Translations under genes and position numbers: made by a program
The notes under the pieces: model-generated
Database searches by the model: none
Seen by the model: only the letters and a program-made list of their open reading frames with translations
What the model was told of the DNA's origin: nothing
Source of the DNA: Bacteroidota bacterium
GTDB taxonomy: Bacteria; Bacteroidota; Bacteroidia; Bacteroidales; VadinHA17
Direction of reading: 5' to 3'
NCBI GenBank assembly: GCA_030613125.1
Contig: JAUWMO010000003.1
Coordinates: 1-33,895, forward strand
Length of the DNA: 33,895 nucleotides
Part shown: in pieces, positions 1 to 8,216 of the stretch
Layout: every line of letters starts with the position of its first letter
How positions within the stretch are numbered: position 1 is the first letter of the stretch

Positions 1-164
1 CAGGGAACTACCGCGCCGGTGCCACACTCTGACGATTCAGAATTATAATAAGCCAGGTGTGGGTAAATGCCACTGATATTTACCGGTTTTTCCGGTTTTT
101 TATCGGGTGCCTGACATGAAATAAAAAAGATTAAAACTCCAGTGAATAAAAAATTGATTTTCAT
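1..164 (-). CDS. Lipoprotein of unknown function, N-terminal part only
   Basis: The gene runs off the left edge of the window, so only its first 54 codons are present. The visible protein starts MKINFLFTGVLIFFISCQAP. This is a hydrophobic signal segment ending in a lipobox with Cys17, so the product should be a lipid-anchored envelope protein. Behind the anchor is a Lys/Pro-rich linker, and then a segment NISGIYPHLAYYNN followed by ECGTGAVVP. From memory, a very similar GIYPHLA...ECGTGAVVPW opening is found in large secreted proteins near glycoside-degradation genes in Bacteroidota and Planctomycetes, but I cannot name a function. It is divergent from the operon that begins at 794, with about 630 bp of repeat-rich DNA between them. 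The context suggests a role in the same carbohydrate locus. The start is the only ATG upstream of the signal segment. Confidence 0.75.
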   Translation of the reverse strand, partial: MKINFLFTGVLIFFISCQAPDKKPEKPVNISGIYPHLAYYNSESSECGTGAVVP

Positions 165-793
165 TGTTTTATTATATCTGTAATTTTAACTCATTTTCTA
201 CACTTCAAAAATACAACGATTTGTCAGACAAGACTATACGGGAATAAAAAAATTCTTTGGCACTACGTTTTTTGAAAATCATATGATTCCAAATCGTGAG
301 TCATTATTATTATAAAGATAAGATTTTTAATATTGGAACTAACTGTAGAAGAAAAGTCAGACTAAATAGTGCTCGCAAGAAAACTCCAATTGCTGCGTTA
401 CGCTCGCCCGAAAATTGGTCATCCGTCAGCCGACGGACTCTCAATTTTCAGACTTCGCATCCCTGATAGCTATCGGGATGCACTTGAAGTTTTCTTATCA
501 AGCACTTTTGCAAAATGCAAGTTTTCTTGCAGAGACTAAATAGAAAATAAGTAACGGTTATCAAAGTTTTATATAAATTTGTTGATAGAGAGACATTAAG
601 CACCTAATACCATGAAAATACTTTCAACAAATATCAGTACTTGAAACTTGTATTGAAATTAATACATAATGATTGTATATCAATAAACAATTTTGAACTT
701 AGTCACGCTGCAAGCGTGGCGATCTTCCCGATTTTCGGGAAACGAAGTGAGTAAATTCCTATACATTAAAATAATATATTAAAATCGTATGAA
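165..793. other. 629-bp intergenic region between divergent genes
   Basis: No gene was found here. The region holds a MITE-like insert with flanking direct repeats (359-543, listed separately) and two small hairpins at 704-718 (CACGCT/AGCGTG, loop GCA) and 726-740 (TCCCGA/TCGGGA). A TAAATTTG at 574-581 fits the Bacteroidota minus-7 consensus TAnnTTTG, but no convincing minus-33 element accompanies it. It lies about 210 bp before the operon start, so it is only a weak promoter candidate for the genes from 794 on. Confidence 0.6.
359..543. repeat. MITE-like palindromic element with 11-bp direct repeats
   Basis: The 11-mer AGACTAAATAG occurs at 359-369 and again at 533-543, as expected of a target-site duplication. 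Just inside are inverted arms GCAAGAAAACT (375-385) and AGTTTTCTTGC (520-530). The ~160-bp interior is non-coding and contains a smaller palindrome, CTGATAGCTATCGGG, at about 463-477. No transposase is encoded. The insertion reading rests on the direct repeat and inverted arms alone; the arms are not flush with the direct repeats (gaps of 5 and 2 bp). Confidence 0.5.
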
Positions 794-2068
794 ATGAAAA
801 AACTAATTTTTATTTTGTTTGTGTTATCGAATGTTGCTTATGCACAGTATGAAGATTTTAAAATTGATGCTCTCCTTACTCCAAAGCATAAAGGAGTTGT
901 AATTACTGTCGGAGGGGAACAGGCTGATATTCATGGATTTTCAAATGAGTCCATTCAATTGGCTGTGAATGCTTTGCCAGTTGAAGGCGGTACGGTAAAA
1001 CTAAATGCAGGTATTTTCGAACTGAAAGATGCTGTACGTCTCCGGTCTAATGTAAAATTGATTGGATCAGGCCCTGCTACTATTTTGAAACGAGCTGAGG
1101 GTTTCAAATCAAGGCTGATTGATGATGCCGATATTGGGGAACTTAAGTTGATGGTGGAAGATGCTTCAGGTTTTGAGGCTGGTATGAGTGTACAGATATG
1201 GGATGAGCACTGGTCATCTTGTTGGAATGTGTCTGCCGGTGCTATTACTGACATCGCAGAAAATATACTTTATATTGATAGCTATCTGGTCAGGGATTAT
1301 CGTGCCGACAAGAATGGATGGGTTTCTAATGCCGGTTCAGGAGTCTTGATAAAAGATGCTGAAAATGTTTTTGTATCAGATTTTGTAATAGATGGAAATA
1401 AAGAACATCATGAGTCGGTGGATGGGTGCAATGGAGGTGGTGTTGCAATTTTCAAATCAAGAAATGTAACCATTGACAAAATTCATGTAAAAGATTTTAA
1501 CGGTGAGGGTATAACCTGGCAAATCACTGAAAATATTACCGTGCAAAATTGCGAGATCGAGGGTTCTGCCAATATGGGTATGCATCCCGGTACCGGATCT
1601 CCCAAATCAAGGATTCTGAATAATAACAGCCATCATAATTCCGTTGACGGCATGTTTATTTGCTGGCGCGTTCATCACAGCGTTGTAAAGGGCAATCAAT
1701 TTCACCATAATGGCAGGTATGGAATATGTACAGGCCATAAAGATACCGATGTTATTTTTGAGGATAATCATATTTTTGAAAATGGTAGCGATGGCGTAAA
1801 TCTCCGGAATGAAAATTCGCGAAATTCACCTCATCATAATACATTTACAAATAATTTAATCGAAAATAACGGCCAAAAAGGGGAGGGTTATGGCTTTGCT
1901 ATTTATAGTGCCCCGCAATACCTGGTAATAAAAGATAATACTATTCGTGATACGGGCAAAGGAACTCAAAAAGCCGGAGTTTTTCTTCGAAATGATGCCC
2001 CGGAAGTAACGATAGAAGGCAACAAAATAAGCGGTCATGTGAAGGGCAATGTGATTGAAGAAAAGTAA
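794..2068 (+). CDS. Secreted right-handed parallel beta-helix protein
   Basis: A 424-aa protein with a Sec signal peptide (MKKLIFILFVLSNVAYAQ, AxA cleavage near residue 17). Residues from about 175 to the end carry the short repeating pattern of a right-handed parallel beta-helix, with many 'N-x-I/V' turns such as NVTIDKIHV, NITVQNCEI, SRILNNNSHHN, VIFEDNHIFEN and YLVIKDNTI. These are PbH1-type coils, as in pectate-lyase-like and NosD-like proteins. The segment 70-110 (GGTVKLNAGIFELKDAVRLRSNVKLIGSG) is the usual opening coil of secreted polysaccharide-active beta-helix enzymes. The fold is used by lyases, glycoside hydrolases of the GH28 type and mannuronan epimerases. I see no motif that decides among them, so substrate and reaction remain open. 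It is the first gene of a same-strand series reaching to 12070, 86 bp ahead of the next gene. Confidence 0.8.
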   Translation: MKKLIFILFVLSNVAYAQYEDFKIDALLTPKHKGVVITVGGEQADIHGFSNESIQLAVNALPVEGGTVKLNAGIFELKDAVRLRSNVKLIGSGPATILKRAEGFKSRLIDDADIGELKLMVEDASGFEAGMSVQIWDEHWSSCWNVSAGAITDIAENILYIDSYLVRDYRADKNGWVSNAGSGVLIKDAENVFVSDFVIDGNKEHHESVDGCNGGGVAIFKSRNVTIDKIHVKDFNGEGITWQITENITVQNCEIEGSANMGMHPGTGSPKSRILNNNSHHNSVDGMFICWRVHHSVVKGNQFHHNGRYGICTGHKDTDVIFEDNHIFENGSDGVNLRNENSRNSPHHNTFTNNLIENNGQKGEGYGFAIYSAPQYLVIKDNTIRDTGKGTQKAGVFLRNDAPEVTIEGNKISGHVKGNVIEEK

Positions 2069-2154
2069 ATAATCATTACTGCAACAACTTAAAAAATATT
2101 AAATTTGATTTCTCTGACTGTGAAACCTCCCAACGAAGAAAAACTTAAATTGTA

Positions 2155-4821
2155 ATGAGTAAAAGTAAAACAATCGCCTTATTTATCCTGCTTTTTACAT
2201 TGAGCAGCATCTTTGTATCAGCCCAAAAACCTGATAACTTCAAGTATGAGGGCGGAGATGTACAACCACTCAAAAATGTGGTTCGAAATGAAAATCAATT
2301 CAATGGTTATACCAATTACTGGCATGATACCTACAATAACTGGTACCGGTATGGGAACCTGTTTAAAATGGTAATTTATGATTTAGAGAAGACCATCATG
2401 CAAAGCAAGGTGGATATTGCTGAAGATATGGGGATACCCGGGCTGGTGATGCAGGAGGGGTTTATAAGTGGTTTATTGTCAGAGCAATATATTTCATTAG
2501 ACCAGCCATCTGTTGAAGAATTGGAAAGTGATCTCAAAAAGGGGAATGTTCTTGTTTTTGTTGATCCAGGCTCAGATGTTGGCGAAAAAGTCAGTGCAAA
2601 GTTGCCACAAAATATTTGGCCTGATAAACTGAAGAGTCATCAATATAATTCACCAGATCTTGTGATGGCAAATGCTTTTTATCTTGAACATGGTGATAAA
2701 AAATTATTTGTAGTTAGTTCAATAGAAAAAAATACACGTAATAAAATAAAAGGCCAAATCAACAACACAATAGAAATAATTAAAAAGTTTGATTTGTTTA
2801 AAGGCTGGTTTGGAGTTGAGACCTTGCTCAAAAGTGTAACATGTACAAAAGGACATCCATTAGAGGTTATCGGAGCAGGTATGAATGAAGGAAACAGTTG
2901 GTTTGTATTTAATGGCTACATGGATTTTCTGGCAAAAAACGAACTTGACAGGTGGATGAAGCAAGTGAAACTTCCTGTTATAACCGATGTAGGATTCTGG
3001 CCTATTTTCGGATGCAGGGATTATGACGGATTGCAGGTAGAGAGCATGTTCACCACGGAATCGTGGATTGATTATGCCCTGGAAAAGGGAGGATATGTAT
3101 TTCGTCAGGTTTGGGATACTGCAGCCGACCCGTATAATTATGATGGTTATTTAGCCTCTGAAGGAAACAAGGAGCAAATTGACAATGAGAATGTTCCATT
3201 TATTTTAAGAACAGGAAAGTTGGATGAAGATGCACTATCAAGTATGGTACTTTTTATAGAGAAAGGCCGGACTTTAACCCGGGAATCTATGTGGGAGGCC
3301 ATCCTTGACCGGCGTGAGGTTGGAGTTTTGGAACAGGGAAAAATGATGGGACCGGCATTGTACCGGAATGCCGTGCAAATGATGTTACTTGACAGAACAT
3401 TTCTTGAAGAATATTTTGGAGACCGCATCAACCTGGAGGCCATTGTTGAAGGCTATGAATTGCAGGTGACAATTACAAATACCTCAGCAAGTTCTGTGTC
3501 AGGAACTTTGGAAATTTCACTTCCCTCTGATTTGAAAGTAAAAGGTAATTCATCGGTTTCTATAAACCTCCCATCAGGAAGTTCAAAAACCCAGCATTTC
3601 ACTTTGCAGCCTGGAGCAGAGGCCATGGACTATACAAATCCTGTCGCAGTACATTACAAATGGAATGGAAAAAAGAAAAGTACACTGACTATTCTGGATT
3701 TACCGCCGGCCATTTCAGTACAACGCCTTTTATATGCTCATGCCCCTCAGGTAAGTTATCCGGTAACGATCCATAACTTCACCGGTAAATCTTCTTTCCC
3801 TGTAAAAGTTCAGGTAGTGGATGCTGATAATGAAAAGAAGGTAATTTATAAAACAAGTCAACCCTGTCAGACCGGAACAGGTACTTTTAAGGATATGTTG
3901 TTTGAGTTGGATGTGCCTGCCGGGAATTATAAAGTTAAGGTGTCTACCCTGGGAATTGATTATATCTCACAACTGGGTGTCGGCAAAGCAGAAGGAGCGC
4001 CTTACGCCTATGAGCTTGATTTAAACAACGATGGTGTCATGGAGTACCGTATGGAAAACGACAGTGTACAGATCACGCTTCTGGCGACTGGTGCAAGAGT
4101 AATTGAATATATTGTTAAGAGCCGTAACGATAATGTCCTTTTCAAACACTGGCCTGAGAAAGCCATTGATGATAAGCGCCCTTTCCGAAAAAGAGGCTAT
4201 TATCCATATGGAGGGTTTGAGGATTTTCTCGGGCAGGCCAGTATGGAAACTCACCAGGTTTATGAAGCTGAAATTGTTAAAAAGGATGGCGATTATGTCC
4301 GGGTCAGGATGTGGACATATTATTTTGGCAACAAGCTGGAAAAGACATTCACCCTTTATGGGAATTCGCCTTTACTTGAAGTCCGTTATGCCCTGACATT
4401 TAAAAATCCGGAAGCCAATGTATTGGGTCCCCAGCCGATCCTCGAACTGGGACGAAAACACTGGACTGAAGATGTTTTTATAATTCCGGAGTTGGATGGC
4501 TTACATGAATACCGCATGAAGCCTGAAAAATATTTTGGTCGGTTATTTTTCCCGAAGGAAGGTTGGAATGCAGGCTATGATACTAAGGAAGACATTACTT
4601 TTGTTGGGGCTTTTCCTGTTGATCAACCATTGTTTCTTCACATGTGGATGAACCATCCCGATAATAATGATGCCCATCATTATTATGCTGAGTTTCAGCC
4701 ATGGACACCCATATTTCAAAAAAGTACCATGTATTTTTCCTACTATATTTGGGGAGCTGGTGGACCATGGGAGAACGGAGTGAGAGCTTTAAGAGAGAGG
4801 AATTTGATTACCACGAGATAA
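2155..4821 (+). CDS. Large secreted protein of unknown family (888 aa)
   Basis: I do not recognise this family. The protein has a Sec signal peptide (MSKSKTIALFILLFTLSSIF, then VSAQ) and should be periplasmic or extracellular. Three parts can be seen. Residues about 25-430 form a mixed alpha/beta region with WHDTYNNWYRYGN near the start and a conserved-looking GMNEGNSWFVFNGYMDF segment. Residues about 435-610 look like beta-sandwich modules: ITNTSASSVSGTLEISLPSD resembles the alpha-galactosidase-associated NEW3 type. Residues about 640-888 start with DLNNDGVMEYRMEND, a calcium-loop-like DxNxDG, and continue with long beta strands and aromatic motifs (GGFEDFLG, HMWMNHPDNNDAHHYYAEF), compatible with a mutarotase-like sugar-binding fold. 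It sits between the beta-helix gene and another unknown secreted protein, 38 bp before the latter. A role in polysaccharide binding or cleavage is inferred from context only. Confidence 0.75.
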   Translation: MSKSKTIALFILLFTLSSIFVSAQKPDNFKYEGGDVQPLKNVVRNENQFNGYTNYWHDTYNNWYRYGNLFKMVIYDLEKTIMQSKVDIAEDMGIPGLVMQEGFISGLLSEQYISLDQPSVEELESDLKKGNVLVFVDPGSDVGEKVSAKLPQNIWPDKLKSHQYNSPDLVMANAFYLEHGDKKLFVVSSIEKNTRNKIKGQINNTIEIIKKFDLFKGWFGVETLLKSVTCTKGHPLEVIGAGMNEGNSWFVFNGYMDFLAKNELDRWMKQVKLPVITDVGFWPIFGCRDYDGLQVESMFTTESWIDYALEKGGYVFRQVWDTAADPYNYDGYLASEGNKEQIDNENVPFILRTGKLDEDALSSMVLFIEKGRTLTRESMWEAILDRREVGVLEQGKMMGPALYRNAVQMMLLDRTFLEEYFGDRINLEAIVEGYELQVTITNTSASSVSGTLEISLPSDLKVKGNSSVSINLPSGSSKTQHFTLQPGAEAMDYTNPVAVHYKWNGKKKSTLTILDLPPAISVQRLLYAHAPQVSYPVTIHNFTGKSSFPVKVQVVDADNEKKVIYKTSQPCQTGTGTFKDMLFELDVPAGNYKVKVSTLGIDYISQLGVGKAEGAPYAYELDLNNDGVMEYRMENDSVQITLLATGARVIEYIVKSRNDNVLFKHWPEKAIDDKRPFRKRGYYPYGGFEDFLGQASMETHQVYEAEIVKKDGDYVRVRMWTYYFGNKLEKTFTLYGNSPLLEVRYALTFKNPEANVLGPQPILELGRKHWTEDVFIIPELDGLHEYRMKPEKYFGRLFFPKEGWNAGYDTKEDITFVGAFPVDQPLFLHMWMNHPDNNDAHHYYAEFQPWTPIFQKSTMYFSYYIWGAGGPWENGVRALRERNLITTR

Positions 4822-4859
4822 TACATTAAATCAGTTCACTAACTGAAAACAAAATACTT

Positions 4860-6680
4860 ATGAAAAAGCACCTCTTTTATTTCTTAAACATCTTTATCCT
4901 TTTATTTATTACTGCACTAGGTTTTGGCAAAGGAGATAAAAATAAGGAATTGATAATTCACAAACTCGAACTGGGTTACCCATGTCCTGCCATACCTTTT
5001 TATCATTTTATTGCCGAAATACATTTACCCCAGGCTTCAATAATTGAAGTTGAGACAGCAGTAAATAATAAAATGCTTCGCTTCACAGACTTGCATAGGG
5101 CTGATGATATCACCGATATGAGCAGACCGGCTTTAAGCCATCGCCCCCCATCAGGCTATGGATTATCACAGGACGGAACTTTATATAAAAATCCCCATAT
5201 AGTTGGTTGGGTTATGTGGGAACCAAGTGAAAAATATGAGATCCGCGTTAAGGTCCGAATAAAGAAAAATATTCACGGTTCAAAAGATGATGTATATTTG
5301 ACTGCTACCAGAACTCTAACTGCACCAACAGGAGTCCCGGTTTTTGACAAAGCCTGGAAGAACTATAAAGCTCTGGTAATTTCTGAAACGGCAGGATTGG
5401 ATCGTAAGGAAGAACCCGTTGAGGTTTTACTTCCCTTTTACCCCGATGAGGCACAACATCTCACTCGTGAAGTGCGGGTTGTATCTGTTGATCCGGAGAC
5501 CTATGCTTTAACAGAAGTACCCAGCCAGGTTTACGATATTAAAAGATTCCTGAAAGAAGATGATCTTGCTCCGGATGATAACGGAAATCCCACTCGTGAA
5601 ATCCCCCTTTGGATGCCTACGGTCACTGCACGTGTTGCATTTCTTGCTGATGTACCGGCAAAATCAAGCAAGGTATTTTTAGTTTATTACAATAATGAGG
5701 ATGCCATTGCCAAAATGTATAAAACCGATCTTCGGGTACAGGGAGAGGCTCCCGGACTCAAAATTGATAACAGTATCTATTCAATTGTATTGCATCCAAA
5801 TTCGGGCCATTTGGATCAAATTACACTGAAAAGTAAACCTCAAACACCATTGTTTCACAGAATGGAAACAAATGGAGCAATACACTGGAATCCGGGTGCT
5901 TATACACCGCCCCGCCCCTGGACCCATACTGCTGACTGGAAGCCTCCTAAACATATAAAATTCATGGCTGGTCCTATAATCTCAACTGCTGAAATGTGGG
6001 ATCACTTAAGGGAACTCCCGGAAGTAGATGCCTCTGTACGTTATGAGTTTTATCCGGGTTTACCTTATTTTGTCAGTACTACAACAATGAGAATAAACAA
6101 AAGGATTGATTGTATCGCACTTCGAAATGGGGAAATTGTATTTAAACGTGAGCAGATGACTCATGCTGCCTGGTATGATGTTATTAGTGATAGTGTCATT
6201 GTATATGATGTAACTAAAATGCCTGACCTTACCGATCTGTTCATGGAGGCTGATGTTCCCTGGATTACGTTTTACAATGAAGAAACCGGGATTGGGTTTT
6301 GTGGTATCCAGCTAAGCTATGCCAACGCAGGACTGGAATCAAAACCACGATTGCTTAATCCATATATGTACATTGTTGGAGGGCCATGGATCTATTGGGC
6401 GCGTGCATTGTCTTTAAGTTTTTTATCATCGAATATGCAACAGGTAATTCCTGCTTTAAAAGGTAATTTCTTTGCAGAGAAATGGGCCTACCTTACTTAC
6501 GAGATTGATAAGGGCGCAACACCATATAAACCAATCCTTGATTGGCAAAAACGCCTGACCAATCCTTTGCGGGTTCGCCTGGTTGAAGAGGTAGATGAAC
6601 GGGTATCCAGGACTGTTCACGAAATATATATTGATGAGGGCAAAAGTGGCTGGGAAGACCGGGAAACTGGCAGACACTAA
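4860..6680 (+). CDS. Secreted protein of unknown family (606 aa)
   Basis: I do not recognise this family. A Sec signal peptide is present (MKKHLFYFLNIFILLFITAL, processing probably after GFGKG). Residues about 30-170 look like an all-beta module with charged repeats (YEIRVKVRIKKN). Residues about 170-290 include VEVLLPFYPDEAQHLTREVR and FLADVPAKSSKVFLVYYNNE, a pattern I associate with accessory beta domains of secreted lyases and hydrolases. From about 295 on (GLKIDNSIYSIVLHPNSGHLDQITLK, then VRYEFYPGLPYFVSTTTMRI) it resembles galactose-mutarotase-like folds seen in carbohydrate-active proteins. Its C-terminal part echoes the preceding 888-aa protein: both have a GGPW motif (IVGGPWIYWARAL here, GAGGPWENGVRAL there). 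The two may share a C-terminal domain. It follows that gene by 38 bp and precedes the GH109-like gene by 72 bp, so co-transcription is likely. Confidence 0.72.
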   Translation: MKKHLFYFLNIFILLFITALGFGKGDKNKELIIHKLELGYPCPAIPFYHFIAEIHLPQASIIEVETAVNNKMLRFTDLHRADDITDMSRPALSHRPPSGYGLSQDGTLYKNPHIVGWVMWEPSEKYEIRVKVRIKKNIHGSKDDVYLTATRTLTAPTGVPVFDKAWKNYKALVISETAGLDRKEEPVEVLLPFYPDEAQHLTREVRVVSVDPETYALTEVPSQVYDIKRFLKEDDLAPDDNGNPTREIPLWMPTVTARVAFLADVPAKSSKVFLVYYNNEDAIAKMYKTDLRVQGEAPGLKIDNSIYSIVLHPNSGHLDQITLKSKPQTPLFHRMETNGAIHWNPGAYTPPRPWTHTADWKPPKHIKFMAGPIISTAEMWDHLRELPEVDASVRYEFYPGLPYFVSTTTMRINKRIDCIALRNGEIVFKREQMTHAAWYDVISDSVIVYDVTKMPDLTDLFMEADVPWITFYNEETGIGFCGIQLSYANAGLESKPRLLNPYMYIVGGPWIYWARALSLSFLSSNMQQVIPALKGNFFAEKWAYLTYEIDKGATPYKPILDWQKRLTNPLRVRLVEEVDERVSRTVHEIYIDEGKSGWEDRETGRH

Positions 6681-6752
6681 TTTTTTTAAATTACTCTTTC
6701 CTTTCAGACTTTATAAATTGGAATTGCTATCCAACATAAATATATAATTAAA

Positions 6753-8090
6753 ATGAAAAAAAAATTTAATCGTAGGGATTTTATGAAAATCACTACTGCC
6801 GTGGCCGGAGGCTATGTGTTTTCCCATTTAGGAATGGCCCAATCATATCTGAATGAAGAAAAATCTCTCCGTATAGGTTTTGTAGGAGTTGGCGACCGCG
6901 GTTCTTATCATCTTGATGCGGCACTTGGCATTGAAGGAGTTGTCGTTCCGGCTGTTTGTGATATAAAAGATGCTCATCTGTACCGCGCAAAAAGATGGGT
7001 TGAAGATTCCGGGCAACCAACTCCAGCTTTATACGGGAAATCCGATACAGATTTCGTGAGAATGTGTGAGCAGGAAGATCTGGATGTTGTTATATGCTCA
7101 ACTTCATGGAAATGGCATGCGCCGGTATGTCTGGCTGCCATGAAAAACGGGAAACACGCGGTTAGTGAAGTTCCCATTATTCTTACTCTCGACGAAGCCT
7201 GGGAAGTTGTGGAAACTTCTGAGAAAACAGGCAAGTGGGCAACCCTGGCTCTTGAACAGGCATTGCTTGAATCGCATTATGCTATGGCTGTTTTGAATAT
7301 GATACAGCAGGGTGTATTTGGTAATATAATACATATTGTAGGCGGTTATGTGCATGATCTCAGGATGGTAAAGTTTAATCCTGAAGCGGAACCCTGGCGG
7401 TTGCAACATTCTGTTGACCGAAACGGAAACCTTTACCCTGATCACCCCATGAATAAGATCATTGCCATGATGGACATAAATCATGGTGACAGGTTGGATT
7501 ATCTTGTTTCTGTGAGTTCAGGCGCCGCCATGCTCAATGAATATGCTGAACAATATTATGGGAATGCTCATCCTTACGCCACGCAAAAAATGACCCAGGG
7601 TGATACCAATGTAAGCCTTATGCGTACAGTTAAAGGCAAACTCATTACATTGAATTTTGACACCAATACACCTCATCCAAGAGGCATTTTTAAAGTTCAG
7701 GGAACCAAAGGAGCTTTTATACAGGGCAGCGGACTAGGTTCCCATGTGTATATTGATGGTATAAGTCCTGAATCACATCAATGGGAAGACTCCGAAAAGT
7801 GGTTACAGGAATACCAGCACCCACTGGTAAAAAATTATAACCCTGCCCCAAGAAAAAATGCTATCCGGGGACATGGAAGCCAGGGAAAAGTAACGCCACT
7901 GACCTGGCACCTGCTTGTAAAAGCCCTTCGTGAGGATAAAATGCCATTTTTTAATGTTTATGATTCTGTAACAAGCAGCGCTGTTTCCCCATTATCCGAA
8001 ATGTCAGTGGCCAATAAAGGCCAGTCGGTATCTTTTCCTGATTTTACAAGAGGTGAATGGGAAAAGCAGCCACCTATAAGTTTCATTTAA
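6753..8090 (+). CDS. Tat-exported Gfo/Idh/MocA protein, GH109-like (NAD-dependent glycosidase or oxidoreductase)
   Basis: A 445-aa protein with a twin-arginine signal (FNRRDFMK, Arg7-Arg8, then a hydrophobic stretch). A Rossmann NAD(P)-binding fold begins with RIGFVGVGDRG (40-50), followed by the Gfo/Idh/MocA segments DVVICSTSWKWHAP and GKHAVSEVP. Features point to glycoside hydrolase family 109: a GGYVHDL motif (197-203), LYPDHP (227-232, keeping the Tyr and His of the LYPTHG motif) and MDINHGDRLDYLVSVSS (240-256). Family GH109 uses tightly bound NAD to oxidise C3, eliminate the aglycone and reduce the sugar again, and its founding members are alpha-N-acetylgalactosaminidases. Tat export fits, since the protein folds with NAD in the cytoplasm. 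The HG to HP change in the LYPTHG motif means the substrate may differ. It lies in the middle of the operon, 126 bp before the lyase gene. Confidence 0.85.
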   Translation: MKKKFNRRDFMKITTAVAGGYVFSHLGMAQSYLNEEKSLRIGFVGVGDRGSYHLDAALGIEGVVVPAVCDIKDAHLYRAKRWVEDSGQPTPALYGKSDTDFVRMCEQEDLDVVICSTSWKWHAPVCLAAMKNGKHAVSEVPIILTLDEAWEVVETSEKTGKWATLALEQALLESHYAMAVLNMIQQGVFGNIIHIVGGYVHDLRMVKFNPEAEPWRLQHSVDRNGNLYPDHPMNKIIAMMDINHGDRLDYLVSVSSGAAMLNEYAEQYYGNAHPYATQKMTQGDTNVSLMRTVKGKLITLNFDTNTPHPRGIFKVQGTKGAFIQGSGLGSHVYIDGISPESHQWEDSEKWLQEYQHPLVKNYNPAPRKNAIRGHGSQGKVTPLTWHLLVKALREDKMPFFNVYDSVTSSAVSPLSEMSVANKGQSVSFPDFTRGEWEKQPPISFI

Positions 8091-8216
8091 AAAACTAACT
8101 AAACAACTATGCACTGAAGGTACATAGGTTTAAATATGAACACGAATGAAATTCGTTTAAAATTGCAATGAAATTGCATAGTTTCAACTAACAACTTAGA
8201 CCAATAAGCTATTCCT

